Assembly (NCBI RefSeq): GCF_000153165.2
Contig: NC_014472.1
Span: 865,501 to 929,500 of the forward strand
Reading direction: 5' to 3'
DNA length: 64,000 nucleotides
DNA from: Maribacter sp. HTCC2170
GTDB lineage: Bacteria; Bacteroidota; Bacteroidia; Flavobacteriales; Flavobacteriaceae
Positions within the stretch are counted from its first letter, which is position 1. The number at the start of each line of letters is the position of its first letter. Shown in pieces: positions 45,983 to 55,589 of this stretch. The position numbers and the translations under genes were made by a program. Under the pieces are notes generated by a model. That model was not told the DNA's origin. It did no database searches and saw only the letters and a list, made by a program, of their open reading frames with translations.

Positions 45983-47341
45983 TTAATTCAATGAGATTGG
46001 GATTCCAAAATAGAATTCCAAAATCTTCAATCTGAAGATGTAATTGTATTTGGTTCTTATTACATCTGCCTCTGCATTGTCAACCCTGGACTGAGCTTGA
46101 CTAAAATCAAAAGAATTCATAAGCCCCACATCAAAACGGTCTTTAGAATATTGATACGCCAACCTTCTTGCCTCCAATGTTTTTTCGGCAGCCTCATAAG
46201 ATTTATAAAAGGTAGTCACATCTACATAAGCATTTTGAATATCAGATTCAAGATCAAGCTTATCCTGTTCAAATTGTAATTTAGATTTCTCTAAACTGAT
46301 TTTAGAACGACTTACAGAATTTTTTGTGCTCCAACCGTTGAAAAGAGGAATATTCAATTGCGCACCATAGGATATACCATCAAAAATCCATAATTGATCC
46401 TTAAACCCAGGCGTGAAAACGCCTCCACTCCCATCAGGAACCGGACCTGTTGCATCCGAATATCTAGTCCCGTATTGGAAAAAGCCTGTCAAAGTTGGTA
46501 GATAAGCTCCTTTTGCAATTTCTAAATCCTTTTCCGCAAGTTCTACATTAGACTTTGCTAATTTAATATCATTTCTAAACTCAAGTGCCTTTGCAAAAAT
46601 CGACTTTGGCGAATTGTTTAATACATCGGAGAACGGAATGTCAAAAGATTCATCCGCAATCCCAAAGTTTTCATAGTCTGTTATTTGCAACAACTGGGCA
46701 AGGTTTATCGTTGATATAAGCACTAGACTTTCATTGTTCACAATTTGCTGTTCTTGGTTGGCAGCCGTAGCCTCTATTTCAAGCAAATCGCCTTTTGGCA
46801 CAACCCCTGAATCAACCAATTCTTTAGTACGCTTCATATCCTGCTCAGTAAACGCATATTGCGCTTTTGAAACCTTCAGCGCTTCTTTATTTGATAATAT
46901 TTGTAGATAGGCATTGGCAACCCTTAGGCGGATATCATCCTTTAAGTCATCCAAGCGATATTGACTTGATATAGCGGCTAATTTAGCCCTGTTCAATCGC
47001 TTAATATTTCTAAGGCCATCGAATAAGGTCAAATTAGAACTAAATCCTCCATTTGCATTAAAGGTAGATTGATTGCCCGTTGTTGGAACATTCGAAGTAC
47101 TTACAATGGTAAATCCAACGTTCTTTGACAGAGTAGTCGATGCATTCAAATTAGGCAATAAATCACCTAAAGCATCTTTTTCGTCAATCTTTATATTTTC
47201 AAGATCCAATTCAAATTGTTCTATGGTCAAGTTATTTTCTACAGCATAGGTGACACACTCCTCAAGTGTCCATTTCTTTTGCTGGGCCGTAGATATCCCT
47301 ATTGACAATACTAAAAGTATCGCTGTCAGTTTAATCCTCAT
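45983..47341 (-). CDS. TolC-family outer-membrane efflux channel
   Basis: 452 residues with a signal peptide (MRIKLTAILLVLSIGISTAQQ). Starts WTLEECVTYAVENNLTIEQ, followed by two copies of the outer membrane efflux protein half: strands with LNASTTL and FNANGGFSSNLTLFDG, then long helices, and the second barrel segment QLNIPLFNGWS with long helices to the end. It forms the outer-membrane exit duct for the MacAB-like permeases upstream. Last gene of the unit ATPase-permease-permease-adaptor-TolC, 42 bases behind the adaptor. Confidence 0.93.
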   Translation of the reverse strand: MRIKLTAILLVLSIGISTAQQKKWTLEECVTYAVENNLTIEQFELDLENIKIDEKDALGDLLPNLNASTTLSKNVGFTIVSTSNVPTTGNQSTFNANGGFSSNLTLFDGLRNIKRLNRAKLAAISSQYRLDDLKDDIRLRVANAYLQILSNKEALKVSKAQYAFTEQDMKRTKELVDSGVVPKGDLLEIEATAANQEQQIVNNESLVLISTINLAQLLQITDYENFGIADESFDIPFSDVLNNSPKSIFAKALEFRNDIKLAKSNVELAEKDLEIAKGAYLPTLTGFFQYGTRYSDATGPVPDGSGGVFTPGFKDQLWIFDGISYGAQLNIPLFNGWSTKNSVSRSKISLEKSKLQFEQDKLDLESDIQNAYVDVTTFYKSYEAAEKTLEARRLAYQYSKDRFDVGLMNSFDFSQAQSRVDNAEADVIRTKYNYIFRLKILEFYFGIPISLN

Positions 47342-47383
47342 TTCTAGTGTTTTTTTTGATTATGATTTTTGATTGATGCTTAC

Positions 47384-48544
47384 TTATTCTTCTGCTTCTT
47401 CTGAGTCTTCTCCCTCACCCTCTTCTTCATCGCCTTTCTTTATTGGCTCGGTTTTGTTCCACTGCTTCACTTCATCTTCTTCTGTAATCCCAGATACGAT
47501 TTCAACATTTACTCCATCGGAAATTCCTATCTCTATATCCTTTCTCTCAAATTTTTGATCCTCTGCACTACCAACTGAAACTTCTACGAAAGGCTTGTCG
47601 GTCTTTTTATCAAACTGTAATAGAGCTTCGGGAATCACCAATACACTATCTTTCTTTTCCAAAATCATCGATGCATTTGCGCTATAACCAGCTCGGATAA
47701 AAACATCATCACTCACCTCAACATCACCTTCAATCTTAAATTGTACAGCTCCCGTTTCTTCAACTCCTTTTGGTGCAATAAACCTTAGTTTTGCGTCCAA
47801 TTCCTTTCCTTCAACCGCCCCTAGGCTAATTTTTAAAGCTGTGCCAACTTGTAACTTTCCAACTTCACCTTCGTCAACTTTACCTTCAAATATCATTTTG
47901 GTCAAATCAGCAATCGAAGCAATTGTAGTACCATCATTAAAGTTATTACTCTGGATTACTTGATCACCTTCCTCTACTGGGATTTCCAAAATTGTACCAT
48001 TTACAGTTGCCCTGATATTGGTATTTGCGGTAGCTGAACCTCCGGCCGAACCTCTTCGGATAATCTGATAATCAGATCGAGCATTTGACAACTCTTGCTG
48101 CGCCTGGTTGTACTGTAATTGCAGACTATTAAAGTCTTGACTTGAAATAACACCTTTATCAAATAATGCCTTATTTCTATTGAATTCAATTTTTACATTA
48201 TTCAACGCTAACTCTGCATTTTTAACCCTACCTCTAGATTGATTCAAAGACTGCTCATTTGGCACTACTTTTATTCTGGCAATTAAATCACCTGCTTTAA
48301 CCATTTCCCCCTCTTCCATAAAGATTTTTTCAATAATTCCTGAAATTTGGGGCTTTATTTCAATTTCGTCTTCTGGTATTACTTTTCCCGTTGCGACCGT
48401 TTTCTTTTCAATATTAGAAATGAAAGGTTTTGAAACTTCGTATGTAACAGCCGACTTACTGTTAGATTTAATAAAGAACAATGCTGCCCAAAGTGCTCCA
48501 AGAATCAAAAGGCCAATCAATGAATATTTTAAAATTTTGTTCAT
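47384..48544 (-). CDS. HlyD/MacA-type periplasmic adaptor (copy 2)
   Basis: 386 residues. N-terminal membrane anchor (about 5-25), biotinyl-lipoyl-like halves (about 45-80 and 175-200: KPQISGIIEKIFMEEGE and ATVNGTILEIPVEEGD), a helical hairpin between (about 90-150), a beta-barrel and membrane-proximal domain (about 210-360), and a very acidic C-terminal tail (EEEGEGEDSEEAEE). It bridges the ABC permease to TolC. It is a clear paralog of the adaptor at 51876-52988, which lacks the acidic tail. Confidence 0.93.
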   Translation of the reverse strand: MNKILKYSLIGLLILGALWAALFFIKSNSKSAVTYEVSKPFISNIEKKTVATGKVIPEDEIEIKPQISGIIEKIFMEEGEMVKAGDLIARIKVVPNEQSLNQSRGRVKNAELALNNVKIEFNRNKALFDKGVISSQDFNSLQLQYNQAQQELSNARSDYQIIRRGSAGGSATANTNIRATVNGTILEIPVEEGDQVIQSNNFNDGTTIASIADLTKMIFEGKVDEGEVGKLQVGTALKISLGAVEGKELDAKLRFIAPKGVEETGAVQFKIEGDVEVSDDVFIRAGYSANASMILEKKDSVLVIPEALLQFDKKTDKPFVEVSVGSAEDQKFERKDIEIGISDGVNVEIVSGITEEDEVKQWNKTEPIKKGDEEEGEGEDSEEAEE

Positions 48545-48583
48545 TTTAATATGTGTTTATGTAAATACTGGTTTGTTGTTTGT

Positions 48584-49846
48584 TTATTCTTCTCTTAATG
48601 CGTCAATTGGTTTTATACTTACTGCCCTTTGTGCTGGGATTAAACCTATTAAGGTGCCCAAAACAACCATAATGGCCAAAGCCCCTAAAACATAAGGAAT
48701 GGGAACAGTTGGATTGGTGTATGGAAAATCAACATCTTGCGTCAAGTTATTTATTAGGCTCAATACACCAGCTCCGAGAATTACACCAATTATACCTGCC
48801 AAAACGGTCAAGAATACTGATTCCAAAATTATTTGTGACCTAACCTCACTTGGGGTAGCACCCAGCGCTCTTCTCACACCCAATTCTTTGGTTCTTTCCT
48901 TTACTGATATCAAGAGAATATTGCCAATACCAATTACCCCAGCCAAAATGGTTGCTATTCCAACAATTAGTGAAACAAAAGTCAACCCCTTGGCAAAACC
49001 TGATATTTTTGTAAACATCTCACCCAAATTAAATGATCCGAATGCTCGTTCATCCTCTGGATCTACTCTATGTATACCTTTTAGAATCGACTTCACATCT
49101 TTTTCAACTTGAACAACATCTACATCATCATATGCTGCTATACACATATAGCCAATATTTTCGCCAGAATTATAAAGCTTCCTATATGTTGAAAACGGAA
49201 TAAAAATATCGCTGTCGTTATCAAAACTAACCCCCTGTGCCATTTTATGGACACCTATGACCTGAAAATAGACACTGCCTATTCTAATATATTGACCAAC
49301 GGGATTTTCATCTTCTTCAAACAATTCTTGAAGGTTTCTTTCACCAATAACGCAGACCTTTCGCGCCTGATCAATATCCTCGTCATTAATAAACCTGCCG
49401 CCATCAAAGATTTTCTTAGTGGCGATTTTGGTATATACTGGATAATCACCGTTTATTGTATAAGTTCCTGATTTTTGACCTCTAACGGTATAAACTGGAT
49501 CAGAACCAAAATTGCCTAATGTGATTCGAGGAGCAATGTATTGTATTTCGGGAATCTTGTTTTGCAATTCAGTTACATTGCCCAACTTTAATTGCATTTG
49601 TCTACCTGTTTTAAAGCCGTCATATGGTTTGCTTGTACTCTGTCCCCAAACGAACATACTGTTCATAGACACTGTTTTGAAAACCTTTTCAAAACCATTG
49701 TCCATTCCCTTGGCCGCTCCTGATAATGCTATGTAAACAAAAATCCCCCAAAGAACACCAATCATAGTAATAATTGTTCTGGTCTTATTTTTTCCTATAG
49801 AACCAAAAATTTCTTGCCAAGTATTTTTATCAAATAAGAATCCCAT
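48584..49846 (-). CDS. MacB-type ABC transporter permease (FtsX fold)
   Basis: 420 residues. Four membrane helices: one near the start (about 22-45) and three at the end (about 295-410), with a large periplasmic MacB-core domain between. Conserved coupling region KERTKELGVRRALGATP near residue 318. End motif LIPAQRAVSIKPIDALREE. The start MGFLFDKNTWQEIFGSIGKNKTRT is like that of the other three permeases. No fused ATPase, unlike E. coli MacB; the ATPase is the separate gene at 51070. The next permease starts 1 base away. Confidence 0.93.
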   Translation of the reverse strand: MGFLFDKNTWQEIFGSIGKNKTRTIITMIGVLWGIFVYIALSGAAKGMDNGFEKVFKTVSMNSMFVWGQSTSKPYDGFKTGRQMQLKLGNVTELQNKIPEIQYIAPRITLGNFGSDPVYTVRGQKSGTYTINGDYPVYTKIATKKIFDGGRFINDEDIDQARKVCVIGERNLQELFEEDENPVGQYIRIGSVYFQVIGVHKMAQGVSFDNDSDIFIPFSTYRKLYNSGENIGYMCIAAYDDVDVVQVEKDVKSILKGIHRVDPEDERAFGSFNLGEMFTKISGFAKGLTFVSLIVGIATILAGVIGIGNILLISVKERTKELGVRRALGATPSEVRSQIILESVFLTVLAGIIGVILGAGVLSLINNLTQDVDFPYTNPTVPIPYVLGALAIMVVLGTLIGLIPAQRAVSIKPIDALREE

Positions 49847-49847
49847 A

Positions 49848-51077
49848 CTAATCGTCTCTTAATGCCACTATTGGTTTAATTCTCGCTGCTCTTCTCGCAG
49901 GTAAATATCCCGCAATTGCCCCACATACAATTAATAAGATTGTTGCAAAAATTGCCAAACCTAAATTTATATATGGATTTGTTATAAAATAGTCCTTTAA
50001 CTTCTCACCCATAGTACTCAATATTGCCATCCCCAGAACCATTCCCAAAATCCCAGATATAGTGGTTATGAATGTTGATTCCAAAAGTATTGAACTAACT
50101 ACCGCCCTGGGGGTTGCCCCTAAGGCTTTCCGAATGCCCAATTCCTTAGTCCTCTCCTTTACTACGAAAACCATGATATTGCTAATTCCAATTATTCCAG
50201 CCAATATGGTCCCAAATGCTATTGCACCACCAATAATCGCCAAAACACCCGCAAATTGCTGATTTTGCTCATATTGATCCATAACATTCCGAACATAAAT
50301 ACCATTCTGATCGTTAGGACTTATATATTTCTTTTCCCTAATAAAACTATCAAGACTTTTATCAAATGCCATCGCTCCTGCATAACCAATTTCAGGCTTA
50401 AAACCAACCACAATATGTCCAATTTTATCCGTATTCTTTTCGATCAACTGTCTTGTGGTATAAGGAATATACATTCTACGTTCCTCATCATCACCAGCAT
50501 CGTCCTGAAAAACACCAATTACCTTGAACATACTTCCCGATACATCAATGTATTCCCCTATGGCATCTTTATTACCAAATAAATCCTGTTCAACCAACCT
50601 TCCCACAACCGCATATTTTGCCTTTTTTTTGATATCTTCAAGGTTTAAATAGCGGCCTTTCATAATTATGGTCTTTTCGGCGAATTGATAGGATTCGCTC
50701 ACCGCCCTAGTCGTGTAATTGTTAGACTCATTGTTGTATTTAACCAGTGCACCCCTGTCAATTCGAGGTGAAACATACTGAAGAAACATGGGAAAATTTT
50801 TCTTGATATCAGCTAAATCACTATTATCAAACTCAATTTGACGATTGGATTTATACCCCTTATAAGGCATTGATGTACGCCCTGGATAAATAAAGAAAGT
50901 ATTTGTTGAATCATCATTGAAGAACTCATCAAATGTATTTTGAAGTCCGTTTGTCAATCCAACCAAGGAAACGAATATGAGAATCCCCAATGCAACGGTA
51001 AAACCCGATAAGAACGTACGCAATTTGTTCTTTTGAATAGTCTCGAATATTTCTTTCCAACTGTCTCTACTAAACAT
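49848..51077 (-). CDS. MacB-type ABC transporter permease (FtsX fold)
   Basis: 409 residues, same architecture: N-terminal helix (LRTFLSGFTVALGILIFVSL), periplasmic core (about 45-275) and three C-terminal helices with the coupling motif KERTKELGIRKALGATPRA and the end YLPARRAARIKPIVALRDD. Overlaps the ATPase gene by 8 bases and precedes the next permease by 1 base, so ATPase and both permeases are one translationally linked set. The pair with 48584-49846 probably forms a heterodimer. Confidence 0.93.
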   Translation of the reverse strand: MFSRDSWKEIFETIQKNKLRTFLSGFTVALGILIFVSLVGLTNGLQNTFDEFFNDDSTNTFFIYPGRTSMPYKGYKSNRQIEFDNSDLADIKKNFPMFLQYVSPRIDRGALVKYNNESNNYTTRAVSESYQFAEKTIIMKGRYLNLEDIKKKAKYAVVGRLVEQDLFGNKDAIGEYIDVSGSMFKVIGVFQDDAGDDEERRMYIPYTTRQLIEKNTDKIGHIVVGFKPEIGYAGAMAFDKSLDSFIREKKYISPNDQNGIYVRNVMDQYEQNQQFAGVLAIIGGAIAFGTILAGIIGISNIMVFVVKERTKELGIRKALGATPRAVVSSILLESTFITTISGILGMVLGMAILSTMGEKLKDYFITNPYINLGLAIFATILLIVCGAIAGYLPARRAARIKPIVALRDD

Positions 51078-51771
51078 ATTCCGATGCCCTTACTTGCTTA
51101 ACTTTTTCATCCTTTTCGATAACACCGTCCTTTAAATGTATGATTCTCTTGCACATATGTGCTATGTCATCTTCATGGGTTACGACCAAAATAGTATTCC
51201 CTTGATCGTTTATATTTTGAATCAAATCCATAACCTCATAAGAGGTTGTACTATCCAACGCTCCAGTTGGCTCATCGGCCAATAATACTTTTGGTTCAGC
51301 GGCCATCGCCCTTGCAATTGCAACACGCTGTTTTTGACCACCTGAAAGCTCATTCGGTAAATGGGTTGCCCATTCTGTTAAACCTACTTGATCTAAATAT
51401 TTCATTGCCCTTTCCTGGCGTTCTTTTCTACCTATTTTCTGGTAGTACAAAGGAAGAGCCACATTTTCCATGGCACTTTTATAATTGATAAGATTGAATG
51501 ATTGGAATACAAAACCCAAGAACTTGTTTCGATACTTGGCTGCTTTTGTTTCGTTTAAATTTTTAATAGGAACGCCATCCAATGTGTACTCCCCTGAATC
51601 AGCCTCATCAAGCATTCCCAGAATATTTAGCAAAGTTGATTTACCAGAACCTGAAGAACCCATGATCGCTACTAACTCACCAGCCTCTGCTTTAAAATTA
51701 ATACCTTTTAGTACATGAAGGGAATTACTCCCCATTTTATAGGATTTGTGAAGATCTTTGATTTCAATCAT
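51070..51771 (-). CDS. MacB/LolD-type ABC transporter ATPase
   Basis: 233 residues. Walker A GSSGSGKS at residues 38-45, Q-loop FVFQSFNLI, signature LSGGQKQRVAIARA near residue 142, Walker B VLLADEPTGALD, and switch His in VVTHEDDIA. This is the MacB/LolD/FtsE branch that drives mechanotransmission by FtsX-fold permeases. It is the only ATPase in a locus with four permeases. First gene of its unit, preceded by the conserved TGTAACA/GTCTTATTGT element. Confidence 0.95.
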   Translation of the reverse strand: MIEIKDLHKSYKMGSNSLHVLKGINFKAEAGELVAIMGSSGSGKSTLLNILGMLDEADSGEYTLDGVPIKNLNETKAAKYRNKFLGFVFQSFNLINYKSAMENVALPLYYQKIGRKERQERAMKYLDQVGLTEWATHLPNELSGGQKQRVAIARAMAAEPKVLLADEPTGALDSTTSYEVMDLIQNINDQGNTILVVTHEDDIAHMCKRIIHLKDGVIEKDEKVKQVRASEYV

Positions 51772-51813
51772 GTTGGTTGTATTAGTTTTTGGATGAATCT
51801 ACAATAGAACTCG

Positions 51814-51846
51814 ACAATAAGACATCTAAGTTGTTAAAATGTTACA
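51814..51846 (-). promoter_or_regulatory. Putative ECF-type promoter, copy A (before the ATPase gene)
   Basis: Minus strand: TGTAACA (51840-51846), 16 bases, GTCTTATTGT (51814-51823). The same two blocks with the same 16-base spacing occur upstream of the first permease unit (55583-55615), and both lie 43-44 bases before the start codon. Block form and spacing resemble ECF sigma promoters (for example TGTAAC/CGTC types); the housekeeping TTTG...TAnnTTTG pattern is not seen here. Confidence 0.5.
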
Positions 51847-51875
51847 AGATTTGCTCCAAATTTTATGTTAAATAA

Positions 51876-52988
51876 TTAATTAGCGAATTCGTCCGGTTTT
51901 ACTTCATTCCAAACCTTGATTTTATCCTCATCTGAAATCCCAGATTTGATCTCTACAAAGATTCCGTCGCTTATGCCCAATTCAATGTCCTTTCGTTCAA
52001 ACTCTTGATCACTTTTTTCTATTTCTACATAAGGCAGTTTTGTTTTGTCATCAAATTGTACCAGAGCTTCCTTCACAGCCAGTACACTATCTGCCCTACC
52101 AAGAATTATCGATGCATTAGCACTAAGACCTGCACGAATGAATACCGTGTCCTGCTTTTTTAAGGTTCCCTTTATTTCAAACTGAATTGCTCCGTTCTCC
52201 TCTTCACCTTTAGGTGCTATATAGTCCAAAACAGCATCAAAAACCTGATTTTCTATTGCACCAACAGTAATTTCCAAAGGAAGCTCCTCTGATATTTTAC
52301 CAACCTCAGACTCATCTACTTTACCTTCAAAAATCATTTTTTCAACGTCGGCAATGGCTGCAATCGTTGTTCCTTCATTAAAATTATTGCTTTCAATCAC
52401 TTGATTTCCAACTTCAACCGGCACATCCAATACCATACCACTGACCGTTGCACGAATCATAGTATTGGCGGCATTTCCAAAGCCACTTGTCGTACCCGTC
52501 TTAACAATATCATACTTCTTGTTTGCAGCCCCATAAGACTGTCTTGCTTGGTCAAAGCTAACTTGCGCTCTTTCTAAATCAACTTTTGATACAACTCCTT
52601 TTTCAAAAAGACTTTTTTGCCGGTCCAAATTTCGCTTTTGATCCTCAAGAGCGATTCGCGCCTCATCTATATTGTTCTTGGCATCATTCAATGCGTTCAA
52701 ATTTGGCACTACCTTGATTTTCGCCAATAAATCCCCTGATTTTACATAATCTCCCCCCTCTACAAAAACTTCTTCAATAACCCCAGAAATATTAGGCTTT
52801 ATCAAAACTTCTTCCAAAGGCAAAATACTACCTGTAGCAACTGTCTTTTTGATTATTGTTTGCTTACTGGGTTGTTCAGTCTCATAGACTATAGGATCCT
52901 CAGCATTTTTTTGATAGAGATAATACATTGAGCCACCAAAGGCAACAACTATGATCAATAAAATAATTATGGTTACCGACTTTTTCAT
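51876..52988 (-). CDS. HlyD/MacA-type periplasmic adaptor (copy 1)
   Basis: 370 residues. Membrane anchor (about 5-25), lipoyl halves (KPNISGVIEEVFVEGGD, then ATVSGMVLDVPVEVGN), helical hairpin (about 85-150), and barrel/membrane-proximal domain to the end (DDKTKLPYVEIEKSD, then FERKDIELGISDGIFVEIKSGISDEDKIKVWNEV). Collinear with the adaptor at 47384-48544 along its whole length. Last gene of the unit permease-permease-adaptor; 104 bases separate it from the ATPase gene, which has its own promoter element. Confidence 0.93.
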   Translation of the reverse strand: MKKSVTIIILLIIVVAFGGSMYYLYQKNAEDPIVYETEQPSKQTIIKKTVATGSILPLEEVLIKPNISGVIEEVFVEGGDYVKSGDLLAKIKVVPNLNALNDAKNNIDEARIALEDQKRNLDRQKSLFEKGVVSKVDLERAQVSFDQARQSYGAANKKYDIVKTGTTSGFGNAANTMIRATVSGMVLDVPVEVGNQVIESNNFNEGTTIAAIADVEKMIFEGKVDESEVGKISEELPLEITVGAIENQVFDAVLDYIAPKGEEENGAIQFEIKGTLKKQDTVFIRAGLSANASIILGRADSVLAVKEALVQFDDKTKLPYVEIEKSDQEFERKDIELGISDGIFVEIKSGISDEDKIKVWNEVKPDEFAN

Positions 52989-53020
52989 TTTACACTTTGT
53001 TTTATGATTGATTGATGTTA

Positions 53021-54280
53021 TTATTCTGTTCTTAACGCGTCTATTGGTTTTACTTTGATGGCACTTTGTGCAGGTATGTAACCTGCGAGTAAACCTGAAA
53101 TAATTAAAATAACCAAAGCTGCCACGACCACGCCCAAGCTAACACTTGGATTCAAAAACATATCTACTGGCCCATTGGCATCCAGCAAGGCATTAATGGC
53201 ATAAATAAGTAGCGCCCCAAAAGTAATTCCCGCCATGCCTGAAATAATGGTCAGAAAAATAGACTCCATCAAAATTTGTAGTTTAATAGACCAAGGGTCT
53301 TCTCCCAAGGCGCGACGAATCCCTATTTCTTTGGTTCGCTCTTTTACTACTATGAGCATTATATTACTAACACCTATTACCCCTGAAATTAATACCAGTA
53401 TCCCAACAAAATAGGCAATGAAGCTCATGGCACCAAATAGGCTCTGGACTCTGTTGAACTGCTCATAAAGGTCAAAATTGCCTACGGCACGTTTATCATC
53501 TGGATGAATTTTCCTGTTCTGTTTCACAAGGGAAATTATTCTTTCTTTCAAAGAGGTAATAGAACTACCATCTTGAGCGGTAATGGCCATCCAACCCACA
53601 TTATCGGCCCTATTGAATGCTTGTGAAAAAGTAGTGAAGGGAATGAAAATTTCCTTTTGCCCCTCTTCACCATCGCCATTGTTGGCCTTCTTTTTGTAAG
53701 TGCCAATAACCATGAAATTAACCCCTTGAATCTTTATATAAGTACCTATAACCTGCTCGCCTTTATCGTACAAACTGGCCCTAACACCCTCACCAATAAT
53801 TGCTATTTTTCTTTTCTCATTTATGTCCGAGTGATTGATAAAACGACCAGAAGTTATAGTCATTGGATCTTGATTAATTATTTCTGGATAATCACCATAA
53901 ACACCAAATGCTCCTGTTCTTATACCTCTTGTCACATTATTGGCCCCTTGAAAACCTCCCAATTGGTTTCGTGGAGAAACATAACGAAGATTTGGAACAT
54001 TATCTTTTATTGCCTGTACATCATCCAATTTAAAATTATATCGTCGGCCTTTGGGTAGCCCTAGGTATTCCTTGGTCGTGCTTCTAGACCACATGAACAT
54101 TGTGTTAGTGGCTATATCACCAAAATCGGCCATAACACCATTCTGAAAACCTTTGCCTGCAGCCAAAAGGATAATCAAAATCAAAATGCCCCAAAAAACC
54201 CCAAAGGCTGTAAGAACCGTCCTGAACCAATTACCGGTCAACACCTCTATTATCTCTTTCCAACGATCTCTATCGAACAT
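53021..54280 (-). CDS. MacB-type ABC transporter permease (FtsX fold)
   Basis: 419 residues from the ATG at 54278-54280 (MFDRDRWKEIIEVL), the start that lines up with the other permeases; the open frame runs 60 bases further up into the end of the preceding permease gene. N-terminal helix (about 18-40), MacB core (about 45-270), and three C-terminal helices with KERTKEIGIRRALGEDPWS and the end YIPAQSAIKVKPIDALRTE. The APS-like ALGATP of the other copies reads ALGEDP here. 32 bases before the adaptor. Confidence 0.93.
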   Translation of the reverse strand: MFDRDRWKEIIEVLTGNWFRTVLTAFGVFWGILILIILLAAGKGFQNGVMADFGDIATNTMFMWSRSTTKEYLGLPKGRRYNFKLDDVQAIKDNVPNLRYVSPRNQLGGFQGANNVTRGIRTGAFGVYGDYPEIINQDPMTITSGRFINHSDINEKRKIAIIGEGVRASLYDKGEQVIGTYIKIQGVNFMVIGTYKKKANNGDGEEGQKEIFIPFTTFSQAFNRADNVGWMAITAQDGSSITSLKERIISLVKQNRKIHPDDKRAVGNFDLYEQFNRVQSLFGAMSFIAYFVGILVLISGVIGVSNIMLIVVKERTKEIGIRRALGEDPWSIKLQILMESIFLTIISGMAGITFGALLIYAINALLDANGPVDMFLNPSVSLGVVVAALVILIISGLLAGYIPAQSAIKVKPIDALRTE

Positions 54281-54291
54281 CTCTATAGTTA

Positions 54292-55539
54292 TTATTCGTC
54301 TCTTAAAGCATCTATCACATGAATATTCGCTGCTCGCCAAGCAGGAAAAAATCCAGCTGCCGCACCAGCAAAAATCAACACAAATACTGTTGATATGGCC
54401 ACATTGAAATTGACCGAAGGATTCAATATATAATCAACCTCAATATAGGGACCAAAAATCTCCAGTAATCCCATACTAAAAATGAGCCCTGCAAAGCCAG
54501 AAATAGCCGTTACAAAAATTGATTCATGTAAAATCATCCCTACTATCGACCAGGGTTTAGCCCCTAAAGCTTTACGTACCCCAATCTCACGTGTTCTTTC
54601 CTTTACAACAATCAACATAATGTTACTAACTCCAACAACACCAGCTATTATGGTACAAATACCCACAAACCAAAAAAACAATTTGATACCACTCATTAAT
54701 GTAAAAAAACGTTTTACCTCTTCAAGAGTATTGAATACATTAATTGCGCTAGGATCATCTGGTGCAACTGTATGCGCTTCTTGCAGGTATCTTTTCATCT
54801 CATTGGAGAACTTGGTAGATTCGGCCACGGCTTGATCAAAATTCTCAACAGGTTGCAGTGTATAATATAGGTTGTTTATTCTATCAGCGCCATTAAACAC
54901 TCTTTGAGCAGTAGACATAGGAATAAATATGCGCTCTTCTTCTCGTTCACCACCCATATCGCCATAAACACCAATAACTTTGAATTGAATACCAGAAATA
55001 TCAATGTACTCATTCAATGGACTTTGACCATCCTTAAAAATCTCCTTCTTTATTGTGTTGCTTATTACCGCGACTTTGGCCACGTTCCTTTGGTCTTTAT
55101 AATTTATATATCGACCTTCTGAAATGTATTGGTTTTCAATAAATTGAAAACCACCGTTTATTCCACGCACACTATAGCCAACAGATTCCGTTTTATAATT
55201 TACCATGGCATTACGAACCATGAAATAAGCTGATTTATCTTTTAATTTGTCTGAAAATCTTGATTCTATATGATCATAATTCTCATTGCGAATTTGAATG
55301 GGCCGACCTGGATTAAGACCTTTATGTTCTTTAGTTGTTACCTGGGTCCACACAGCAATTCTATTTGAAGCATCTTCTTCAAATTCTTGGGCAATACCAT
55401 TCTGCATTCCTTGGCCAAAGCCCAATAAAATAACAAGTATAAAAATCCCGGAAGCTACTGAGAGACCAGTAAGGAAAGTCCGTAATTTATTTTTACGGAT
55501 TGTATCAAATATCTCCTGCCATCTTTCGATGTCGAACAT
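54292..55539 (-). CDS. MacB-type ABC transporter permease (FtsX fold)
   Basis: 415 residues from the ATG at 55537-55539 (MFDIERWQEIFDTI), which lines up with the paralogs; an in-frame upstream start (55569) would lie over the predicted transcript start. Same four-helix plus periplasmic-core layout, with coupling motif KERTREIGVRKALGAKPWS and the end FFPAWRAANIHVIDALRDE. First gene of the upstream unit; 11 bases before the next permease. No ATPase lies in this unit, so it must borrow the one at 51070. Confidence 0.93.
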   Translation of the reverse strand: MFDIERWQEIFDTIRKNKLRTFLTGLSVASGIFILVILLGFGQGMQNGIAQEFEEDASNRIAVWTQVTTKEHKGLNPGRPIQIRNENYDHIESRFSDKLKDKSAYFMVRNAMVNYKTESVGYSVRGINGGFQFIENQYISEGRYINYKDQRNVAKVAVISNTIKKEIFKDGQSPLNEYIDISGIQFKVIGVYGDMGGEREEERIFIPMSTAQRVFNGADRINNLYYTLQPVENFDQAVAESTKFSNEMKRYLQEAHTVAPDDPSAINVFNTLEEVKRFFTLMSGIKLFFWFVGICTIIAGVVGVSNIMLIVVKERTREIGVRKALGAKPWSIVGMILHESIFVTAISGFAGLIFSMGLLEIFGPYIEVDYILNPSVNFNVAISTVFVLIFAGAAAGFFPAWRAANIHVIDALRDE

Positions 55540-55572
55540 AGGGTTGGTTTTGATTGATGAATACAACAATGA

Positions 55573-55589
55573 TTATTGTACAACAATAA
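55573..55589. promoter_or_regulatory. Inverted repeat over the transcript start of the permease unit
   Basis: TTATTGT-ACA-ACAATAA, a 7-base perfect inverted repeat. The half ACAACAAT is repeated directly at 55563-55570 and 55580-55587. It covers the expected start of transcription of the upstream efflux unit, so it could be an operator. Confidence 0.35.

Noticed and set aside
48699-49112. 137-codon plus-strand frame opposite a permease
   Set aside because: Shadow of the permease gene.
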